Notes under the pieces: generated by a model | Database searches by the model: none | What the model was told of the DNA's origin: nothing | The model's input: only the letters and a program-made list of their open reading frames with translations | Shown here: positions 35,857 through 48,600 of the stretch, piece by piece | Layout of the letters: every line of letters starts with the position of its first letter | Position numbering within the stretch: the first letter of the stretch is position 1 | Origin: Acanthochromis polyacanthus | Taxonomy: Eukaryota; Chordata; Actinopteri; Pomacentridae | DNA: 64,000 nt | Assembly (NCBI RefSeq): GCF_021347895.1 | Contig: NC_067124.1 | Span: 15,242,521-15,306,520, forward strand | Direction of reading: 5' to 3' | Made by a program: the position numbers and the translations under genes

Positions 35857-36376
35857 CAACCCCTGTCAAAAGTTTTAGGACACTTTCACATTCAAATAAA
35901 GTAGAACCTGTCCTACAACTTTTGACACGGGGTGTATCTACCAAATTTGGTACACATACAGTATGCAGCACATCAGGCTGAACAAAAAGTCAGTGACAGC
36001 CACATTCCAAACCCAACAGGAAGTGAGCTATTTTGCGTTGAATGTCAGATTTTGGCCATTTTTAATTTTTTTCTAGACCGAACTCCTCCTAGGGGGAAAT
36101 TCCAATTCACCTCAAATTCGGCCCTAATGATCCAAAGTTATTAAATCTTTTTCCAAAGTCAAAGGGCATGTCCGTGGCGGCCTCTGGAATTTTGATCCTT
36201 CGCCATGAAATTTCAAATGCTGTGTAAATGCCCTGAACATGCTCCAATCTGCCTGAAACTCTACATGTATGATCAGAGTCCTGCCCTGATCACATCCATA
36301 TGATGAAATAAAAGTTGTAGGACAGATTCTACTTTATTTGAATGAGACAGTGTCCTAAAACTTTTGACAGGGGGTG
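35857..36376. mobile_element. Tc1/mariner-type MITE with about 75-bp inverted ends
   Basis: Left end CAACCCCTGTCAAAAGTTTT, right end the inverse of CACCCCCTGTCAAAAGTTTT. Similarity continues for about 75 bases (GGACACT.TC.CATTCAAATA, then AAGTAGAA.CTGTCCTACAAC). TA lies on both sides. The 520-base element has no transposase and sits just downstream of the Tc1 transposase remnant, so it is probably nested in the older transposon's 3' region. Confidence 0.85.
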
Positions 36377-37739
36377 TATATAGACATGAAAATAAAGAAA
36401 AAAATGAGAAGGTGTGTCCAGACTTTCAACTGGTATTGTATATACTTGCTCTTATGTGCATTCTTAAATGTCCCAATTTTTAAAAACAAAAACCAAAAAA
36501 ACCCCTCATCCATCCTAATTCTTAGTCTAAATGCTTGTAATTAAAGGAGAGCACAGACCACTATCATGCAACAACATTCACAGCACTGACTTATCTACTA
36601 AACCTGTGAAACAAACAGCCAATAAAGTTGGTCAGTCTTTCATTGTAATTTGATTAGATTTTAAATCACTTACCTGTTGACCTTCATAAACTTCAGACCA
36701 CCGAGTTATTGGTTTCCTAATAGAATCAAACCGGCTTCTTGTTTTGTCTCGAAGACAAGAGAAGAACTTCAGTCTGAAAAAGATATGCAAGGTGCAAGCA
36801 TTTCAATTCAGACCAAGAGGAAGAAAGACTCAAAGAAAAAGCTCACATGAAGGGTGAAGGTTTTTAATTTTTTTTCTGTTGCCATAATTTTTAACACAAC
36901 TTCTGTTTGAAAAAGGCTTCAATTATTCACAGATTTTCATGGCTTCAGGAGCGAAAACATCCTTCATTCCAAGTTCATAACGTGTGATATATTCCGATCC
37001 ACTTTTTATTCTGAAATTTACCCTTAACGCTGATCACAGGCTCTATTTTCCTCCTTTCAGTCCAGTTCATCACTGTTTGCTGAGTTACCACTGACAATAA
37101 TTGCAAAATGGTGACATTTAAATGAAAACAAAGCATAAATATGTGAAATATGATGGATGGGAGTCCTTTATAGTCGCTGTCACTCTTTGAGATGAAGCTG
37201 ACATGACAGACTACATTTGAGTGTGACAACAGCTGGAGTGGGATCATGAGGCTTTCTCTGTCACTCACATCCTCTCCTGTTATGTTGCAAAAAAAAGAGA
37301 GAGAGAGGAACCAATGACACTTTAACACTACAGAATTTACCAGCTAAACCACTATTTTGTAGTAGTCATCTTCTTCCTTTATTGTCAACAGTAATTTAAC
37401 TTCTAGTATCCGTCCTCATTCTGCCTCTTCATCCCTCTTCTCACCTTTTTTTTCTTGCTGCCTTTCAGTTTAATTATTCTCCTGCTCTTCTCTTTTTCTA
37501 ATTTTCACTTAAGTGGCCTCCTTTGGTCCCATCCTGATGGCTGATGCAGGTGTTGCCCAGAAATGAAAAAGACCACATGAAACACCTGGATTGGTTTTGG
37601 TGTTAGGACATTTTTAGACAAGACTGACTACTTAAATAGAACCAGACTCCTTTCATACTACGTATTTTTGCAGAATGTATAAGTTGAATCACTCAAAAAT
37701 ACTGATATTGTTTTGCCTAAAGTACATTTTGAAGCCTTC
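36377..37739. other. Tc1-type end fragment, then unrecognised sequence
   Basis: At 36,411-36,442 'ggtgtgtccagactttcaac' followed by 'tggtattgtata' matches the outer end of a common fish Tc1 family. It may close the element that contains the transposase at 35,302-35,817. The rest is AT-rich with no recognised gene. Confidence 0.45.
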
Positions 37740-38400
37740 GTATGTTTCAGAATACCACTGTCTCGTTCGAGGCTCTGTTGTGGCCTAAATCAAGTTTTTT
37801 TTGTTTGTTTTTTTTAGCAGGATGCCTGGTGTTTTCATCCAGAATCCTAATGTTATCTTCTTTTCTTATGGTGCCCTTTACTTTTACTGCATACTTGACT
37901 GTGGGGATGGTTTTCTTTCAGTTAAATTCTTCTCTTTTCTCTTACCAAACAAAACTCACGTCCTTGAGTTCAAACAACTCCATCTCATCCAACATCAGAA
38001 TTGTCCAAAAGCTCTGTCAAGGGGAGCTTTTACAAATACTAGCTGAGCTTTTGTGTGCCTCTCTTGAAAAAGTAGTCCAGCCTCATATTCATCAGGATGC
38101 TCTTGGCAGTGATCCTTGGATTGTTCTTGGCCTCTGACACTATTATTGCCGGTGCAGGATCCACAGCCCTTGAAATATTCACAGTGTGGAATTCTTTGTA
38201 CTTTGCACTGTGGCCTTTGGCACTTGAATCAGCATTTAAATATGGTTTGAACCTTCTCGCCATCTTGTAAGCACCCACGACGTGCTTCTGTCTCTCTAGG
38301 TGAATCACCCTATTAGTATAATTAGTAATCAATTTATATATTATTAGCAAGTTCACTGAGTAAGGTGGTTTAAGCCATGATTTGGAATGAACTGGTGAAT
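37740..38400 (-). pseudogene. Decayed Tc1-like transposase
   Basis: Minus-strand fragments appear in family order. Near 38,110-38,150 SEAKNNPRITAKSIL resembles the second helix-turn-helix. Near 37,900-38,000 DEMELFELKDVSFVW resembles the first catalytic Asp block. Near 37,830-37,880 KGTIRKEDNIRILDENTRHP resembles the block before the second Asp. Several frameshifts and stops separate them, and terminal repeats were not found. Confidence 0.5.
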
Positions 38401-38852
38401 GGTTAGACAACTACAGCATGAGCTGTTCTGATTTATATTGCATAATACACCTCACTGTCCTTTGTGACTTGTTACTGCCATTTCCAGCCGGAAGACACCT
38501 ATTGATCCATGTCTAAACAGCAAAACTCATAATTAATTGAAATTTGGCATGGATATACTTAGTTTTGGGCTTAATTGTAGCTATCTTTTCTGAGAGATGC
38601 TCCTCTGAACTGCTCTTCTTTTCCCATAAATATGTTTTTTTTAGTATATTTTCTTGTGATTCTGCACATATCTTATTATATTCTGCACAACAGAATATAT
38701 CGTAGAAATCCAGTATGTTGCTGTTTCATGCACAGATTTTTGGAAAAAATGGAGAATTGGATGTTACTGAAATTGTCTACATCCATAAAGGCTTCCCAAC
38801 ATACATTCTGATTATGATTTATTTTGAATACGGACATAAAACTAAATACAAA

Positions 38853-39107
38853 TGAAGAGTTTATTTGCAAAAACACACAACTCCATTTTTATAAATTTTT
38901 AGAAAACTTATTTTTTATTGTTTACTTGAGATAACAATAATAATAGTAATAATAATTTATTTTTCTCTATTTTTTCATGTATTTTCTACTGAGTCAAATC
39001 CACTCAACTTCAGTTTGATTGATATTATCTCAAGTAAACAATACAAAAAGCAGTTTTCAGAAAATTTATGAAAATGGAATTATCTGTTTTTGTAAATAAA
39101 CTCTTCA
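38853..39107. repeat. 255-bp inverted-repeat MITE
   Basis: Arms of about 85 bases: TGAAGAGTTTATTTGCAAAA at the left and its near-perfect inverse at the right end. Similarity continues through TCCATTTTTATAAATTTT and ATTGTTTACTTGAGATAA. The AT-rich centre of about 80 bases contains an AATAAT run. No target duplication is clear. Confidence 0.8.
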
Positions 39108-40265
39108 GATGTGAGAAAAGCTTCCCCGAGCAATCAGGAACGCTGCAGGCACAGGTGTATTCAATTAAGCAACTAATTACAGTGATGTTATCTGCATTTA
39201 AAGTTTATAGACTGAAAACAACAATGGACCATTAAGCTGTGCAAAAATTAGCAGCTCAATTACAGACACCTGCGTTTGTACATTAACTGCACCGTTTGAT
39301 GTAATTTAGAACCTGACCTCGTCTGTGAACACAAAGTGGGCATTCTGTTTTACAAGAACTGGAAGAATTCTGTTGTTATTTCTGTCAGCAATTTTTGATC
39401 AAGGAACACATGTTGGATTTCTTAGAGTCTTTTGAAATATGTGACTAAACTTCACCGTATATTCTCTACAATATTCTGCAGTGAACCTGAGACCATGCAA
39501 AGCTCTCTCACTGACTTACACCCATGTTTGAATTGAAAATCAGTTTCAACTTAAAAACCATTGCGGTGCATAATCAGGCTTCCATTAGTAATATTTTCCT
39601 CACTGAAGGTTAAACAAAGTATTAATGTATTTTACTAAATTAATGACATGCAAATTAATACATTTTTAACATTTGTTTTTGAACAAAAAGTCTGAATGCA
39701 ACACTGACTGTCATAACCTCCTAAAGTTGAAGTGACTGACCTGTTGACCATTAACATACCTGACAGGTGGGGAGCAACATTTGCAACATTAGCATTCATT
39801 TATTAGTTGCTGCAACATTCCCTCTCCTTTAAACTCTCTTCTGGTCTCCACCAGCTCCTCGTGGATTAATCTCTCTGCCACATAAATATGTTTTCATTTT
39901 AAAATAAAGCTTTAAAATATCTATGAACCATAATCATTCATTTTGAAGCTAAAACAGCAGGACTTCACAATGTTTAGTGGTCCTTAAACACTTTCTGTGC
40001 TTATTAAAATGAAAATGTGTTAGTGTGGATGTAGCCCAGAGGTTCCACTATGCTCACCCGCTAACATTTCACTTATTTGTCCATCTGATTTTGGTGCACA
40101 TAGCACAAGTGGGGGTTATGAGAGCTTTTTTGGAACAACAATGACAAATAAACACGCTCCGCTTAAAACATCCCCCGCCTTATATATAGTACCTGTAAGT
40201 GCAAGAAATAATAATATATACTGGACGATACACCTACAAAATGATATATCTTCACTACAATAAAA
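39108..40265. other. Intergenic: nothing recognised
   Basis: No coding frame, RNA gene or transposon end is apparent. Confidence 0.45.
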
Positions 40266-40590
40266 AAAAACAGTCAGGTCAAGGTCATAAACCCCAAAAG
40301 GCACATCTACATTACCAACAGGCTTAGTGTGCGCAATATGAATGAAATCCCTCAAGTAGTTTCTAAGATATGCTCCGGAAACGAAAAAGTATTTGGAGTG
40401 CCTCACTATGACCTTGAAAATCAGGTCAAGGTCATACACCCCAAAAGGCACATCTATACTACATAGAGATGGCCTGGGTGCAATATGAATGAAATCCCTC
40501 AAGTAGTTTCAGAGATATGCTCCGGAAAGGAAATGCGGACAGACGTACGGACCTGCCCACGCCAATACCCCCTCCGTGCCTACGACCGGC
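40266..40590. repeat. Two tandem copies of a dispersed fish repeat
   Basis: Unit 1 (from about 40,277) and unit 2 (from about 40,424) share AGGTCAAGGTCATA, CCCCAAAAGGCACATCTA, GCAATATGAATGAAATCCCT and GATATGCTCCGGAAA, spaced about 147 bases apart. The second unit continues into 'cggacagacgtacggacctg' and 'accggcgggggataa', a common end of this family. The open minus-strand frame at 40,116-40,502 comes from the repeat and is probably not a gene. Confidence 0.8.
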
Positions 40591-43500
40591 GGGGGATAAA
40601 AATCCACCAGATTGTTATGGGTGAAAACACTAAGATCTAAGAAGAACTGCAGAGACAGGTGATTTTCTGTGGGTTCCTTACTATCCATAATCCCTTTTTT
40701 TTCCGTTGCATAAACTCATTTGATCCATTAGAAATACATTGATTAGTGTTGCTTTAAAGGCACGATATCTTAAAACATGATAATATGATTAGAAGCTCTC
40801 AATTTATGCATCACCTGCAATAGCAAAACGCCAGGAAGGACTAAGATCTATTAATATTTCCCAGGAATGTAACAATAGAATTTTACAGTATTGTATAAGA
40901 CAACAGAAAATAATAGATCATTTTTTTGCACACAGTTGTAGCACAACAGCAGCATAGTTTTCCTATAATCACCTCACCATCATAATATTGATGAAAATTA
41001 GACCTGAAGAACTAGAAGTGCCTTTTAGAAGAATCCAACGAGGTGTATTCACTTCTTTATCATTAGTAAGTATTTTGAATTCCTCTTGATGTTGTCTTTA
41101 TAGCATTGAATTGTTTGGAGTCAGGAGCTGACTTTTGCAGACCAAAGTAAGTTAATTTGTAGAGCAGCTTTTGAACTAAATATTCTTAGCATGGCACAAA
41201 AAAATCGATTAAAAATTTTCAAAAGGAGTTAAACTGGGTGAAACAGCACACTTGGATCGCATCGATAAAGAGTTTGACAGGGCACTGACACACACAAACA
41301 CACACACACACACAACTTGACGTGTCCTAAAATACCGCGCACAGCTGACTGGCTAGCATGCCAAGCTGGATGTGTTAATGAACAGAGTCAGTAATTAAAG
41401 CCTTGTCACCATTAAAGGAGCCCAGCTGCTGGTGAGACACATGACAACCAGGCTGAGATGTCAGACAGCGAAAAAAAGAGAGGGAAAAAAAGCCTTCAAC
41501 CTTCATGACAGCTTGTAACTGGAGTGAAGTGGGAGAAAAGTTGAGTTTAGGTGAAACTGGAGTCATCTAACTTTTCATGCTTCCATCCATCAAATCTCGC
41601 AGTTCAAAAATACTCTGAGAACTCTTTTTTAACAGTCACATTCATTGCAATCACTATGTGCCTACAACTCATTCAAAGAATCAAAGAATCACTAGTAATG
41701 GAAAATATATCAGATTTTGCAGTTGCAATAACCTTGGTGACACAGTCAGTCCTCTTATTAAATTGCAACTATTGTACCGGAAAACTTAAAAGTGAAGTTT
41801 TGCAAAAGGTGATGGAAGTGTGGAGGAAGTTTTGATACATTTTAAATCAATGGCAGCAGCGTGAAACTTCCATTTTAACTTTACTTCCATGCCCAGTCAC
41901 AGAAATAAACAGTTCTCAATTTATTTAATTATGATTTTATGAATAAAATGTTTTACCTAATTGCAGTGAACGATGACACTGCTGCTCTGCACACTGTTGA
42001 CTGAAAAAAAAAGTAAGAATAAATAGCAAAAACAGAAAAAATGAAGCTTTGTGGCAACACATGCAGAAAGGATTAATAACTTTTCTATCAGCCAGATATT
42101 AACAGCTGCCCTCTCTTATCATCCACAGTCAGAAGTTTGATGAGCATTTCCATATATTAGCTTTATCTGTTAATCTTCTGCCTCATGGTGAGCTGGGCAG
42201 AGATGAAAATTAAGCAATTAAAAGACATTAACTGCTGACATAAAGATTGAGGGGTTTTTTTTTTGTTTTGTTTTTTTGCAGTGACACTTGAGGAAGATCT
42301 GGATCTTTACCAGGAAAAATTAATCATCCCACAGACAATTTACCTGTCACTCTCCTCTGCTACCCCAACACTGCAGGCTATTTTCAACCCAGTTGTCAAA
42401 CTGAAATATTGTCTCAGAAATTCTATTTCACACTATGATGCCTTTAATTTCATCCAAGACCTTGTGTTTAGATCAAGTTGGAGATAGATGCAGTAAACAA
42501 ATTATCGTCCACTGTATATACACATTTACTGCTGTTGTATGCAGCTCTTGTGTTGGCCTATACAATCATTATTGTTCCTGTACATCACTGGAATACACTG
42601 CATATGAAGTGTTTCCCCTCAGTATAGGAATCCTTACTGCTCATTGAACCTGAATTTGTTCATTTGGTGCCAACACATGACATCATTTCATTGCATTGTA
42701 TGGTAATGTTGAGATAAATCCTATTTATTGTGACATAATCTAAAGCAATGTTAATAGATTTTTGAATCAAGTCAAAGGCTGTAAACACAACACTGGCACT
42801 TATGGGCTGCACAGATCATCGTTAACATTTGGTGTCTCATATCGGGCTGCATAAAAATCTAAATTTTGCTTTTTTATATACTTTCAATCTGCCCTAACTC
42901 CTAAAGAAAATGTGTGGCTGTTTAGTTGTGAACTCTCAGCTGTTTGGTGCTGCAGATGAAATGTTTTGTTTTTTCAAGAGTTGAATAAAATTGGATCAAA
43001 ACATTAATGTTGGAAGCCTTAACAAGAACAGTAAGTTCTAGTGACCCCATTCATATATACATGACAGAACTCAACCAAAACTGCATTTTGGTGTCAATGC
43101 CAATGAGCTTTGGTAGTAAAAAAATCTATATTATTTGGGTCAAATATATATATATATACACACATATACACATATATAAATTGACGTACAACAATTTGCT
43201 ACTGCAGAGGAAGACATCAACAGCGCATCTGCTATAAAGATTCTAAATTTTCAATTTTATCTTTAGCCTTTCAATCTGCTAGATACTGACTTTAATGACA
43301 AACTGTTGACGGCTAGCATAGCAAACTGATGCCATTTAAACATGAGTGGCATGATAGTTATCCGGGACAGTTTTCAAAGAGATGTAATCAAAAGAGATAT
43401 TGATCGGATTGTTCATTCTTACTGTATTTTAAAAACTAGTTTGATAAAAGCTGTTTTGTGTCTAAAGGATCAGTTTGAAATTGTTTAACTTTTGTGTAAT

Positions 43501-44771
43501 TTTGACCTAATATGCTGATGCTTCAGTGTCACTAATACGAATGAAAGGAGACAGACAAGGTGAGTGTGAGTGGAAGTCTGTTCCAGAGTCACAGTTAAAG
43601 GTTTGTTTCTTAAAAAAAAACACTGACGACCGCCACAAGAAGCACGTCCCTGCATCACCTGATTGATGTCAGATGTCTGACTTTAGCGGATCTGATGGCT
43701 CCAATGTTTTAATCATGAACACTGAGCAGCATTTTAAGTCACTCCAGAACAGAGTATCTGCCATGTGTTGTCAGTGTGAGCTGTCACTCGGCTGATGCCA
43801 GTTGACGTATGTCTGCCAATTCAAAACAGTGTGCTCGGTTTTGTGCGTTTGTGTATCTGTGCACTTGCTAATCTGCTACAATCCCATTTCTGTGGTTATA
43901 TGGTTTGTTTGTTTTTTCTCACTTCTGGCTCATGAAAGCTTTATTTGTGTAGCACATTTCATTCCACCAAAAATACGTGTTTGGGAGAAGAGTAAAGTGT
44001 CCTGTAAGCAGATTCACAAACACACGTTTACATGGAGGGGACGCAACAAGGCTTTTGATCAAGTTCCTTTCTGCTGCACTTTTTTCAAGCAGCACTTCAG
44101 ACCCTGCTGAGAGTTGTGAAGAGATCTGAGAGAAGCAATCGGCAGAATTGCAGAGGGGGAAATTGCTAACTCAGCGCTCATGGATGCTGCCGTCATTGAG
44201 GCAATTACATTTATTGCTTCTGTTTGCAAAAGGTCAACTGAAAGATTCGATTTTCTATACAGAAAATGAATAATAGAGAATTGGAAAGTTGAATTTAATT
44301 TAAAAAAAATTGTATTTATCATCATTTCATTTATACATTATGTGCCCAAACACAGACATACATCTCACTACTGTGTGTGGTGCATTTCACATTATGTCTG
44401 ATGCATTTGCAGTTTTTAGTATGAAGTGAAATACACTTGAAATGCTAAATTATTGCATGTTCTGGCACCAGAACAAGACAGAACAACCTCCAGTCCAGAC
44501 AATTAGCCCATCACTTTATATAAAACTGATTATCTTCCACTAAAGCCTATTACAGGAGTGTGCAACCCTCAACCCACTCACACTCAGACACACATCTGGT
44601 TGAATGTAGCTGCATAAATGCTGCAGCAGCTGAGGTGTGAGCTTCGCTTTTAAATTCTTATCTCTCTTTGACCCTTTGACATCTCCTGTGTTGCTCCTTG
44701 CAAATCCACATTTTCAAGCTTGTCTTATTTGACAATGTTGTGACAAACAGCGAGCCACGTCGGTAGAGACA
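40591..44771. other. Intergenic: microsatellites only
   Basis: A (CA)n run lies at 41,288-41,313 and a TA/CA run at 43,145-43,178. No convincing exon or transposon was recognised on either strand. Confidence 0.45.
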
Positions 44772-44773
44772 TA

Positions 44774-45079
44774 CACACGTGGACAAAATTGTTGGTACCC
44801 CTCAGTTAAAGAAGGAAAAACCATATCATGTCACTCTGGTCAAATAGTTTTCAATCTTTTATAGAGGTACCATCATTTTTGTCCAGGCCTGTTTCATTAG
44901 TTTGTTTTTTTTAAATAATTATGTTAATCAACAATTCAAAAGTAATGGCTGTTTTTGATTATTTAATTTTCAATAAATTTTTATTTATTGTTACTTTTGT
45001 GAGTTTCAAGTGATTTCAGTGAGAATTGTGGGTTTTTCCTTCTTTAACTGAGGGGTACCAACAATTTTGTCCATGTGTG
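44774..45079. mobile_element. 306-bp Tc1/mariner MITE
   Basis: Left end CACACGTGGACAAAATTGTT, right end the inverse of CACACATGGACAAAATTGTT. Similarity continues through GGTACCCCTCAGTTAAAG and AAGGAAAAAC. TA flanks both sides (44,772-44,773 and 45,080-45,081). The centre is AT-rich and non-coding. Confidence 0.88.
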
Positions 45080-45081
45080 TA

Positions 45082-47224
45082 CATGAAACAGGCATGAGCG
45101 TGTTGTAGTTCGATCTTTGGTCCTTTTGTTACACTTATTTTTAAGTGTGGCTGTCATTGAAAACAGTTGCAGTTGAAGGACTACGTTGATCACTTCAAAT
45201 ATGACTGCATCCAACAAACTGCAGTGTTAGTGTAAGATGTAAACTTTGGTGTTTGTTTGTTTTATGCACGTAGTTCAATTCCAGAAGTGCAGCTGTGCTT
45301 TGCTTTTTCATTTATCTGCATATAACATTGTATGAACAGAAAAAATAAAAACCCGCTTTTCTAATTTTCCTTTTTTATTTCACTTTAGAGAGTAGCTCTA
45401 AATGTTTTAAATAATAACGATATTAAATAACAAATTTCTTAATTTGAAATTAATTGATAAAATAATCTATTATTAGCTATTAATATTAATATTGGGTATG
45501 TACATTTTAAGGGAATATTTTTAGAGATGTGCACACAGGAGAACTGTAAAGAGTGCCTACTACAAAGACCAGAACAAATCAAAAACCCATGCAATAATCT
45601 TACCTTTGGCAATAATTACCAGAGTTGCCAATTTCATTTTCAGTCCCCTCTAATGTCTGAGCCAAAGGAAAAAGTAATACATTTCAGACTGCTGCATTAT
45701 TCTTTGACCTATTTTCTGTTTGATTTCACATACGCATTAAAAAGGCAAAGTTGAAACTGAAGTGAACAGAATTACTTCCTACTCTGCTCTGCTGTACAAA
45801 GCTGAGCAGGCGAGGCATCTCTGTGTGAAGAAACACATGCAGTCACCGGCTGAGTCATCCAGATGATCTGATAATGATTTTGGAGAATCAACAGCACTAA
45901 TCCAGAGTGTTGAGTGTAGACAGTGTTTGAAGGTTTTGTAAGTCTGCGCTGCTGTTTAGGTGCAGCCTTTAAATGAAATATACTGAGCACAAGAAGGATG
46001 CACTTAGCAGTTCATCTTTTCTGAAACATGCACTTTCTCTCTAATTTTTCTCTCAGCGTTCACTTTAAAAGAACCCCACTTTGAGAAAGCACATCTTTCT
46101 GAGTGAATGAGAAACGAAAAATCAATAAAGGTTCAGACGCACAAACGGAACCCCTGCAGTTTTGTCAAGCCCTGCAGGCTGTTTGTGCGTGAGACATTCT
46201 GAAGTGAACAGAGAGCGACACTGCATATGAAATACCTGCACGCCACAAGTTGGCCTAAGCAGCAGTTCGTGTGATGCATACTGATGGCAAAAGCATCACA
46301 TGAAGTGAGGAAAAAAAGAGACAGCTGGGATGCACTAATGGAAAACAGCATCTTATGTTCCAAAGCCGACATAAGCACACAAAACAGGAGAATCAGAAAC
46401 TTGTGTGAAGAAACCTTTCTTTCAAAAACTACAGATCAAATTGGCATGTGTGATGTGAAATGATCATCTTGCAGTGATAAGCTCACACTGCAAGCATCTT
46501 TCACCTCTTTGTTTTGCTTTTCCAAACACAGTTTGGATTCTGTCTCTCTTCAATCCATTTCTCAACAAAACATCTCTGATTTGTCATGAAGACGGTGGAA
46601 CATTCAGAGACTAAAGTGTTCAAGGTTTCTCTGTGTGTGACTAATTTATTGTGTGTAATATAAGATAGAAAAATTCTTTTGTGCAACTGAGCAATTAGAA
46701 ATATCTTGAAAATAAAATATGTGACCCCCAACTGATGCTTGAAACGGAATAAATGTCACCTTTTAATGCCACAAACACCTTTGGAAATGTTCTGGTTGGT
46801 TGATAAAGATCACGGCTGTTAATGTTCATTCATTATTTGTCGAAACTTCACCGCAAAACATGAAAACTGAAGACAAGCTATTGGAAGAAGCTCCAAACAT
46901 GGAAGCAATGATCTGCAACTACATATGCAGCCAGGCTCTCTTTCTTCCTGCTGTGAGGTGCTTTAGATGAAAGTAGGTATCTTAAAGCAGCAGAAAAAAG
47001 GTCCGCTATTCACAGAAAATGTTTTTTTTTTTTTTGTGAAGTACCTGAATGCTGGTGTCTATGGGTCATTAGTGATCTTTATACCAGAGAGAGGCTGAAT
47101 GGATATATTTTACCAGCAAGAATGCAGAATCCATCAGGCCTCTTTGAGCCGGAGAAGAAAGGATATCTCAAGTGTGCACACTGGACTGGACTGTAAACAA
47201 GCACAAAATCAATGTTAGCGAATC
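45082..47224. other. Intergenic: nothing recognised
   Basis: No gene, RNA or repeat family was identified between the MITE and the Tc1-like element. Confidence 0.45.
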
Positions 47225-47226
47225 TA

Positions 47227-48600
47227 CACTCACCAAAAATATAAACACAACACTTTTGTTTTTGCTCCCATTTTTTATGAGATGAACTCAATGATCTAAA
47301 ACTTTTTCCAAATACACAATATCACCATTTCTTTCAAATACTGTTCACAAATCTGTCTAAATCTGTGACAGTGAGCACTTCTCCTTTGCTGAGATAATCC
47401 ATCCCACCTCACAGGTGTGCCATATCAAGATGCTGATTAGACACCATGATTAGTGCACAGGTGTGCCTTAGACTGCCCACAATAAAAGGCCACTCTGAAA
47501 GGTGCGGTTTTATCACACAGCACAATGCCACAGATGTGGCAAGATTTGAGGGAGCGTGCAATTGGCATGCTGACAGCAGGAATGTCAACCAGAGCTGTTG
47601 CTCGTGTATTGAATGTTCATTTCTCTACCATAAGCCGTCTCCAAAGGCGTTTCAGAGAATTTGGCAGTACATCCAACCAGCCTCACAACCACAGACCACG
47701 TGTAACCACACCAGCCCAGAACCTCCACATCCAGCATGTTCACCTCCAAGATGGTCTGAGACCAGCCACTCGGACAGCTGCTGAAACAATGGGTTTGCAT
47801 AACCAAAGAATTTCTGCACAAACTGTCAGAAACCTACTCAGGGAAGCTCATCTGCATGCTTGTCGTCCTCATCAGGGTCTCGACCTGACTCCAGTTCGTT
47901 GTCGTAACCGACTTGAGTGGGCAAATGCTCACATTGGATGGCGTCTGGCATGTTGGAGAGGTGTTCTCTTCACGGATGAATCCCGGTTTACACTGTTCAG
48001 GGCAGATGGCAGACAGCGTGTGTGGCGTCGTGTGGGTGAGCGGTTTTCTGATGTCAATGTTGTGGATGGAGTGGCCCATGGTGGCGGTGGGGTTATGGTA
48101 TGGGCAGGCGTCTGTTATGGACCAAGAACACAGGTGCATTTTATTGATGGCATTTTGAATGCACAGAGATACCGAGATGAGATCCTGAGGCCCATTGTTG
48201 TGCCATACATCCAAGAACATCACCTCATGTTGCAGCAGGATCATGCACGGCCCCATGCTGCAAGGATCTGTACACAATTCTTGGAAGCTGAAAACGTCCC
48301 AGTTCTTGCATGGCCAGCATACTCACCGGACATGTCACCCATTGAGCATGTTTGGGATGCTCTGGATCGGCGTATACAACAGCGTGTACCAGTTCCCACC
48401 AATATCCAGCAACTTCACACAGCCATTGAAGAGAAGTGGACCAACATTCCACAGGCCACAATCGACAACCTGATCAACTCAATGCGAAGGAGGTGTGTTG
48501 CACTGCATAAGGCAAATGGTGGTCACACCAGATACTGACTGGTTTTCTGAGTCCCTATCTATCATCTTTTTTTTCTCTTTGTTCCTTTGAAATAGCTGTA
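47227..48600 (+). mobile_element. Tc1-like transposon with intact ORF but no visible right end
   Basis: A TA at 47,225-47,226 is followed by CACTCACCAAAAATATAAAC, the start of a long terminal repeat of a fish Tc1-like family. A leader of about 300 bases precedes the transposase ORF. After the stop codon the sequence follows the family for a few dozen bases ('tgactggttttctgag') and then diverges. No inverted copy of the left end appears in the next kilobase. The right end given is approximate. The copy appears truncated and not mobile by itself. Confidence 0.75.
47525..48538 (+). CDS. Tc1-like transposase (intact, 337 aa)
   Basis: An uninterrupted 337-codon ORF, the usual length for the family. 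Residues 1-110 hold the two helix-turn-helix DNA-binding motifs (MLTAGMSTRAVARVLNVHFS, and HNQRISAQTVRNLLREA). The catalytic triad is complete: first Asp in VLFTDESRFTLF, second in LMLQQDHARPHAAR, Glu in YSPDMSPIEHVWD, with 34 residues between the second Asp and the Glu (DD34E). The GGGGVMVWAGV block lies between the first two. The C-terminus (MRRRCVALHKANGGHTRY) is family-typical. The protein would cut and rejoin transposon ends at TA sites in the nucleus. The start follows the family N-terminus (MPQMWQDLRERAIG). Confidence 0.95.
   Translation: MPQMWQDLRERAIGMLTAGMSTRAVARVLNVHFSTISRLQRRFREFGSTSNQPHNHRPRVTTPAQNLHIQHVHLQDGLRPATRTAAETMGLHNQRISAQTVRNLLREAHLHACRPHQGLDLTPVRCRNRLEWANAHIGWRLACWRGVLFTDESRFTLFRADGRQRVWRRVGERFSDVNVVDGVAHGGGGVMVWAGVCYGPRTQVHFIDGILNAQRYRDEILRPIVVPYIQEHHLMLQQDHARPHAARICTQFLEAENVPVLAWPAYSPDMSPIEHVWDALDRRIQQRVPVPTNIQQLHTAIEEKWTNIPQATIDNLINSMRRRCVALHKANGGHTRY

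Noticed and set aside
40116..40502. 128-aa minus-strand ORF with repeated VPFGVYDLDL
   Set aside because: The repetition comes from the tandem dispersed repeat; no known domain or start context.
47834..48461. Minus-strand and alternative-frame ORFs of 78-147 aa
   Set aside because: Shadows of the intact Tc1-like transposase.
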